A stretch of DNA of 64,000 nucleotides, taken from NCBI GenBank assembly GCA_013397795.1, contig VZTJ01000523.1:4836127-4900126 (forward strand), written 5' to 3'. Both the position numbers and the translations under genes were made by a program. The notes under the pieces are model-generated. The model searched no databases and was not told the DNA's origin. It saw only the letters and a list, made by a program, of their open reading frames with translations. The DNA comes from Orthonyx spaldingii (lineage: Eukaryota > Chordata > Aves > Passeriformes > Orthonychidae). Positions 57,601 to 64,000 of the stretch are shown one piece after another (the stretch's first letter is position 1; every line of letters starts with the position of its first letter).

Positions 57601-60600
57601 GACCTAACTCAGATCTTCCCTGCAATTTCCAGCAAATTCTTAATTTTCTCTTTAACTTGGCAACACAGCTGATCTGTCCTTCTGGAGTGGCCCTGCATCA
57701 ATCAGGTGGTTGTTGTTCCTTTCTTCTCTTTTTAAGCTAGACAAACTCACTTTTTTCAGGCTTTGTTTTTTGAAAATACTTTTTTGAGGGTACATTTTGT
57801 AAAAAGTTTAAAGCAACTGTGCATAAGCTGGGACCCCAGCTGAAAGTGAAGCCATTCCTCCTGGTATGGCAGCAGGAATGTGGTAGGTACCCTATTCTGG
57901 AAAGAAATGTCCCTGTTTGCAGTGTTGGTGCCATGCCTCGGATTCATTAACCAGCTGGGGTATTCTGTTGTGAGCCTGGAGCTGTTCAGAAGGACTTTGG
58001 CTATGCCAGAGCCTGCTCTCAGTGATGCAGCCAGGAGTGTGTTGCTCCCTGGCCCTGCAGCTGGGGAAGTTATGGCTGAGTGAGGAGGGAACGTGGATGT
58101 TCTCCTGGCAGCTCCAGCTGTGGAAGAGGAGGTGAAATGTGAGTGTGTGAAAGGTCACAGCTGACCAAAGTCCACCTGGGCGAGTCCCGTCTGGCATTTG
58201 GAGTGTGCACTTCTGTCTGCTCAGCAGCGAGCTGGGTGTGGGTTCTTGCCTCTTGGCCTGTGGTGTTTAAAATCCCCTGGCAGATCTCTCTGTTCAGTGA
58301 CTTTATCTACCCATCTTCATTTCCTTCCCTCTAAACCCAATTTGAAGACAAACATGACAAAGCCCAGGGGACAGCAATGCACAGAGCTGCACTGATGCAG
58401 GGGTAGCACATTATGTCCCTTTTCTGCCAGAGTTTGTTCTCTCACAGCCTGCTCCTCTCTCGGCAGGCAGTGGGGGTGTTTGGGACATTTCCTTGCCCAT
58501 CCCCAGGTCCAAACCAGGACAGCAGCTGAACTCTCTTGCTCACAACCCGGTGACAATGGCTCACCATTCCAGGAGGCTCACAGGGTGTAGCTACAGTGCT
58601 CAGCTCTCTGCCACGTCCTGTGGGCTGCCCTTGCTCCAACACCAATGGGGAACGAGGGAGAAACCCCCAAACATCGCTGTGAGTATTCTCCTCTGAAAAA
58701 GGGCAACAGGGTTTGGGAGGAAGGAGACTTGTGATTTCTTGCTCTGCTCAGTCCATCCCAGCAAGCTGCAGGGTATTTGAGAGGCTGAAGAAGAGCCTGA
58801 GCCAATGCATCCAGCCTAATATGGGGTCAGATGCACTTGGTGGAAGAAAATCCTTCTTGGGAGATCTGGTGCAACGCAGGATGGTGGTAGCAAGGTCCAG
58901 AGTATTTAAAATCAAGGGCTGAGCTGGCTGAGCAAGCAGCCCTGAAGCAGAACTCACTCCAGCATGCTGCTGCTCAGGACCCACCGTGCTCTGGTGCTGC
59001 TGCTCTGGGTCCCGTCCCTACCTGCTGCTATGGCTGCCCTTGCCCTTCACGGGTTCTGGGCTTTCCTGCACCATTTTCACATTTTTCCCTGCCCCTGCAG
59101 ATAAGGAGGACATACATACCAGGCTGGATTTCAGCCTTGGCTCAGGCCAGGAGCCGGAATGACTCCGGTGCTCCCCTTGTGTGCTACTCCGGCTGGCTCC
59201 CAAGTCACCTCCAGGAGAAGGAGATAGGTGGGGGTGAAATAGGTTTCTCACCTGCTCAGACAGCGACAATCTCCATGCCCCAAGCAAATCTTGCTTGTAC
59301 CACGTCTCTTTTTGCTGTCCTTTAGTATCCTGTGCCAAAAAGTTCTTGTTCACATGGTTCGATCCTGTTTGCTGCTGCTGGCTCCATGCTGTCTCCATGG
59401 ATAGCTTTGTAGGGTGGCCAGAGGTCCTGTTTAACCCAACACAGCCTTCCTCCTTCATAGCAAGGTAGTGAAATAAACTCTTTTCTTCTGCCCACAACCT
59501 GACTGGCCGGTGCCCAGCTTCTAACAGCATCTGTGGAGCTCAGGGTCAGTGCCCCTGGCATGCCAGGGAAGCCTGTAGCAGAGAGACTTGGGCTTTGGGG
59601 GCTCCTCTGTTGCACCCCTATCCATCCCTGCTGCCAGTCCAGTGTCCCTGCTGTGCTCCCAGTGCGGAGCTGTGCCTGTGACGTGAGAGCCACTCACAGG
59701 AGAGCTGCTCCCCTCCTTGGTGCCTGTCAGTATTGGACAGCACAAACATTTTAAACTGCAGAGGGAAAGTGCACTCAGCCCCCCCAGATGGTTTGTATGT
59801 GATGCTGCCCTTCTCCCGTGACACAAAGAGCTCAGACCCCAGGCCACGTGCAGTGCTGGAGATTTGGTTCTTGATGTGGTGCTGGCACACGGGGCACAGC
59901 CATCCCCTCCTGGCACTGGAGCACGATGGACTCAGCTGCTTTGTGGAGCATCTTCACAGGGAAAAGCAGGTTGACTTTGATTTTCAGGCTCTTTTTAGTC
60001 CTGGTTAGCAGAAGACTTACACATTTTTCTGTGGATAAAAAGCTTTATGGTTTTTCTCGTTGCACCAGAGATGACAAGGTATTATGTTGCCCTGACAAAC
60101 TCTGTCCTGACATCCCCAGGAATATTTGGGAAGTGTAAGAGAGGCCATGGCAAGTGGTCTGGAGTGACTTGCAGTGGATATTTCAGTAGAAACAGGCAAG
60201 AGACCACCAAGCAAAACCTCCGCAACACTGAATGTGTCTTTTTTGCTTTGCTGAGCAGTATTTCTATTGCTCTGCATCCCACAGGATTGTGTGTAGTTGT
60301 GACTTTTTCCAGCAGCAGCAATAACAATCCCCTATGACAGTCCAGTGCCTGCCTTTGGCACTGTTCAGTGCATTTATTTCTGAAAGTGGGGGCTCCTGCC
60401 CAAAGGCTGCTTTCACCCAAAAGCTCAATGAGGGGGTCTCTGATGGGTGAGAGGAGCCAGAGCAGTCAGACAGCTCATGGTGGCCCTGCAGCACCTGGGG
60501 CAGAGAAGCAGCAGAGTTGTCCCCAGGCACCCACCACACCAAGCGAGGCTGCCCACAGGGGCTCTGAGGGTGGGCAGCTGGCTCTGGCACCCTGAGGATG

Positions 60601-61000
60601 AGCTGATGAGTGGGGACATGGGCTTTTCAGATTTGAAGTGGGAACCAGGTTGTCTCAAAGGCTTTTGAGACTTCACTAAGCTGCTCAGCCAGGGTGTGAG
60701 CTGGGAATTAGGAGCAGGTTCTCCTCTGCCTCTCCGGGAAGGACTCACAACTGGTTTTGAGTCCAGTTGGAAACATCTTCCAGTCTCTGGTGAGGTCCAT
60801 CAGCCCATCCACATCACTGAGCGGACAGGACGTGATCTGCCCACCCCGTGGAGCCAGCACAGCTGCCAGCCAGCTGCTCTCCCAGTGCACCTTAAGCAGA
60901 GCAGAGCAAAAGTGTCACTCACTGCTGGGTGACTTTGGCAGGAGAGATGCTCAGCTCTTCTCCCCTGACCCCGTGGTACCAAGCGTGGGCTTGCTTTGCC
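51700..61000. other. Intergenic region between RAP2C and FRMD7, no gene seen
   Basis: Open frames up to 170 codons occur on both strands (for example in the GC-rich parts near 53.1-53.5 kb and 59-60.7 kb), but none has family motifs or splice-consistent neighbours. A possible degenerate CR1 end lies near 55,130-55,190. AT-rich unique stretches at about 54,400-54,960 and 57,010-57,480 may be non-coding conserved sequence; I cannot test this. No RNA gene recognised. Confidence 0.6.
55130..55190 (+). repeat. Possible degenerate CR1 3' end
   Basis: 'gggatctctgaagtccctt' followed by GCAGCGCTGTGTCTCTGTGA resembles the last bases of a sense CR1 (gatgatctctagaggtccctt...ttctgtga), but the upstream part is not clearly CR1. 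Low certainty. Confidence 0.3.
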
Positions 61001-61341
61001 CTGGTATTGCTCACCACCAGCTGTAAGAGCTCAGTGTTTATCTCAGCCCCATTACTGCCAATCTTCCCCCTATTAATACACCCATAACTCGCAGGCAGAA
61101 AACATCCTTTATTGCAGCAGTGACATTTAAACTAAGGGAGGTATTGGTTTGTTGGAGGGTTTTTTAAAATTAGTTTTTAGGCAGTCAGCTCGTTTGCTCC
61201 AGCCTCCTCTCCACATCTGTGACTGCAGCCTTCTCCATCCAGCTGAGAGGGAATTATGTGTGCAAGAGGAGTCAGGGCTCCCCTCCCGGCTCACAGCTCT
61301 AGGACTGCCGTGCCTGCTGCACACCAGCCGCCTGCTCGAGG
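61000..61341 (+). promoter_or_regulatory. FRMD7: FRMD7 5' UTR / proximal promoter region
   Basis: The sequence directly upstream of the FRMD7 start codon. It is not CpG-rich, in contrast to RAP2C, as expected of a tissue-restricted gene. A TTTTAAAATT stretch at about 61,163-61,172 is the only TATA-like feature. The transcription start cannot be placed from sequence. Confidence 0.4.
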
Positions 61342-61398
61342 ATGCTGCACCTCAAAGTCCAATTCCTGGATGATTCCCAGAAGATCTTTGTAGTTGAT
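61342..61398 (+). CDS. FRMD7: FRMD7 first coding exon (codons 1-19)
   Basis: Encodes M-L-H-L-K-V-Q-F-L-D-D-S-Q-K-I-F-V-V-D and is followed by a GTAAGT donor at 61,399. This is the N-terminus of FRMD7, a FERM-domain protein of neurons and retina; the segment is the first beta-hairpin of the ubiquitin-like F1 lobe. Human FRMD7 mutations cause X-linked infantile nystagmus. The start context AGG-ATG-C has A at -3, and no longer in-frame extension fits. Position and strand after RAP2C match mammalian synteny. The exon is too short to be found by open-frame length; the rest of the gene lies beyond the window. Confidence 0.93.
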
Positions 61399-64000
61399 GT
61401 AAGTGGATATCATATTCTTACTGGTTTTTTGGTGTTAATTATTAAGTCGTTGCTGCTCTGAAGGATTGCATGGTCTCTGACAGCTTCTGGTTTTCAGCTT
61501 TAAAAAAAAACAAACCAGCAAACAAACAAGAAAACTAATCTCAACTTCAAAATGAAAGGTTATAGTGCTAATTAGTAAGTGTTTTTTGGTATGAGCACAC
61601 TCCTACACTCTCCTGTTATTGGCATTATTTATGAAGAAGGAGGAATGGCTTTTACTTATTTGGTGTCATCTTCAGTAAATCAGTTAATATGAAGTGATGG
61701 TTTTGACAAGTGTCGAGTTCTTCTCTCATTTGTCTGGCTGCCAGTGTAAACATTCAACAAGGAAGTAAAGTCTGGGAACAGAATAAAAATAGCATATTTA
61801 TCCAAGTTATCCCTGGTGAGAAACATCTGCACACATCTTTTCCTGGGCATTCAGTTGAAAAAGAAAACAGTGTGGTTTTGTGAATAGCTGAGGAAAAAAC
61901 TCACTTTATCTTATTTTCTGCATGGCAGTGTCCCACAGCACATTGTGATTAATAATTCACATTTTAAAAATGCTAGTTCTGAATTAGGTTTAAAGTGTGA
62001 AGTACTAATATTTATGGTGTTAGATTTATGCATATGTGTATAGATAACTGAAAGCAGGTATGTCTTGACTGTGTGTTAGAAGCATTTTTTTACGAGTGTG
62101 ATTGCACATTTGCTGTTGGTTAGGGTTTGATTATCACAGTAGCTAATTGAATTAGCTAATTCAAGTAAGTTTGTTCTAGTAGTTACCTGCCTCTCCTGTG
62201 GGACCAGAGTGTTTCATATAAAACAGGGTTTTTTTCAAGTTCTGTTGCTTTTCTTATACTGTCCTGTTCTGTGGTTTCTAGCACAGCCTGAGAACTGCTC
62301 TCTCAGACGCATGGCTCCATTTCTAGGAGATGGTATTTTGCACAAAAGAGGATTATAAAACAATTCCATCCCTTGATATAGTATGGAAATAGTTTGGTTT
62401 AGTTTAATTAATCTATCCTAGTCCAGGAGCCAGCTTAAAAATGAGATAGTCATTTTAAAATGCCTTCCTCTCCTGCCCCCATTGATTAGATCAGGTCATA
62501 GTGAGACACAATTCAAAAGATGCTGCTGGTACAATATTGCTGCATTTTTTTCCATCTCTGTTTTCTTATTTGCTCAAAACACAGCACTATAGCTCTGCAC
62601 GACATGTTATTGCAGCAAATAGCTTCCATTAGAGGAACTCCTGGTCATTTCCTTTTTTAGCATGGAATGGTATTGGAAACCCCTTTTAGGCATTTCATGC
62701 ATTTGCTGCTGTGTGGGTACGATAAATGAGTAGCTGAATTAGCGACTTCTCCAGTATAAAAGGACTGCTTTGGGCTAAGTTTTGAGCAGATATTTTAAGG
62801 AACTCTTCCTAAACCCCTCCTGACTTTGGAAAGCTCTTTTGAATGTGGAGTAATTCAGTATAATGGGAGAGAAAAGGACAAAAGAGAGAAAACCCAGCAG
62901 GCCTGATTCCCCCTGCACCTCACGCTCGGTGTAAACATCTCTACCTGCCTCACGTGGGTGTCACAGCTGCTGGCATGTGCAGCAAGGTCTCTTTTCCAGG
63001 CTGCTTTGCATGAGAACAAGTTCCTGTCCTGGTGCTGGATGCTGAGCCAGGAAGGCTTCTGCCTCCATCTGCAACCTTGCCGACAGTTGGGACCACTGAG
63101 TTCACTGAATTCCCAGGATTTCCTTCAGCTGAGCACTGGAGGTGGTTCCTGGGATGAAAGTTCTGAGCCCCCAGGGCAGGGGAAGGAAGGGTCTTGGCAC
63201 CTCTCTGAATATCCCTGCTGTGCCCTCCCTGCTGAGCACCCCATGGCTGAGCCTGGGATGCTGCTGGGCAAACCAAACAAACCCAGAAAAACTTGTTGCT
63301 GAGGCTGAGTGAAGGACAGAGTCTCCTGTGGTCCCTTGTAAAGCTGGGAATTCCTTGCCAGGATGTGTGTGGGGCTGGTGGCAGAGGAGCGACAGCACAG
63401 GGAGCCTCAGGGCTGGTGGCTTTCTGTGTGTGACACTGTGTGCTGGCTGCAGCACCCTGGCAGGGCAGGCATCCCCCAAGGTGGTGGTGAAAGATCACCC
63501 CAAATCCCACGAGCTGGTGCTCACCCCTAAACCATGGACCTGGGAGCAGCAGCCCGTCCTGGGGGAAAGTTGCAGAAATGGGCTTTGCCGTGGGACTGCA
63601 GGTGCTGCCAGAGTCCCTCTGGGGACAGGGCCTGTGTGTGTCCCATGTGTTGCACATGTTGCTGTCTACCTCTGCAAGTGCCTCTGGCTTTCTGATTCTG
63701 CTCACAGTCCCAGATGCTTTCACTGAGGGGGGGCAAGTGCAGCCTCCTCTTTACATCTTCTACTCTGGGGTTTCTGCCTGTGGGTGCTCAGCTGACCCTG
63801 CATCATTCTCAGAGGCACATGTAGGCTTGGACATGGACAAACAGCCCCACACGTCATGCCTCTGCCTTGCACTGTGCTCTTCCAGCACAGCACCCACTTC
63901 TCTCAGTGCAGTGCAGGGCTGATGCTGCTGAGCATGACTCTACCCCAGTGCTGGAGGCAGCACGGGCCTCAGCACCCCAAAATCCAGGACAGGACACCTG
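61399..64000 (+). other. FRMD7: FRMD7 intron 1 (5' part)
   Basis: AT-rich at first (61.4-62.9 kb), then GC-rich with long open frames on both strands (62.95-63.92 kb, up to 257 codons on -). I searched for the next FRMD7 exon (Q-K-S-S-G-K-A-L-F-N type) and did not see it. The frames lack family motifs and are treated as chance. Confidence 0.7.

Noticed and set aside
59355..59370. GGTTCGATCC, a tRNA B-box-like sequence
   Set aside because: It is one base short of the B-box pattern and has no A-box or cloverleaf partner around it.
62950..63723. 257-codon open frame on the - strand in FRMD7 intron 1
   Set aside because: Competing frames on the + strand, low-complexity composition, no recognisable domain; explained by GC richness.

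Overview
This is vertebrate nuclear DNA, most likely from a bird. Evidence for a bird: short 5'-truncated CR1 LINE copies (7.4-7.8 kb and 40.9-41.3 kb), very few other repeats, strong alternation of GC-rich and AT-rich blocks, and a compact run of genes that lie on the X chromosome in mammals (Xq26 in human) and on chromosome 4/4A in birds. The chromosome placement and the human comparisons are from memory; the gene identities are read from the exons.

Three protein-coding genes lie head to tail on the + strand. (1) The 3' part of MBNL3 (muscleblind-like splicing regulator 3) runs from before base 1 to about 28.8 kb. Its visible exons encode the linker, zinc fingers 3 and 4, and the whole alternatively spliced C-terminal region: exons of 54, 151, 36, 95 and 74 nt plus a last exon with a very long AT-rich 3' UTR. 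Exons for zinc fingers 1 and 2 lie upstream of the window. (2) A complete RAP2C (Ras-family GTPase, 183 codons, two coding exons) lies at 42.05-44.32 kb. It has a CpG-island promoter and a probable 3' UTR of about 7.3 kb ending near 51.66 kb. (3) The first coding exon of FRMD7 (19 codons) is at 61,342-61,398; the rest lies beyond the window. The order MBNL3, RAP2C, FRMD7, all in one direction, agrees with mammalian synteny and is the main reason for choosing MBNL3 over MBNL1/2 and RAP2C over RAP2A/B.

The unusual content is the regulatory architecture of the MBNL3 alternative exons. Two of them (54 nt and 95 nt) are preceded by very long stretches without any AG dinucleotide (183 and 269 nt). 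These are packed with or contain YGCY (MBNL-binding) and TGCATG (RBFOX-binding) motifs, and both exons have weak donors. The last exon can be read in two frames depending on whether the 95-nt exon is included, giving a 5-residue or a roughly 52-residue tail, and it has a CAGCAG tandem acceptor. The MBNL3 3' UTR holds an isolated GC/CpG-rich island in otherwise AT-rich sequence. Upstream of RAP2C, an antisense CR1 copy separates two CpG-rich blocks, and the promoter carries 14-bp and 44-bp tandem repeats and a 9-codon upstream ORF.

The intergenic stretches (about 28.9-40.6 kb, 51.7-61.0 kb) and the start of FRMD7 intron 1 show no coding exon I can support. Long open frames there, and in the GC-rich MBNL3 intron at 16.5-17.7 kb, look like by-products of base composition. 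I found no new multi-gene system, CRISPR array, operon or virus-derived gene.
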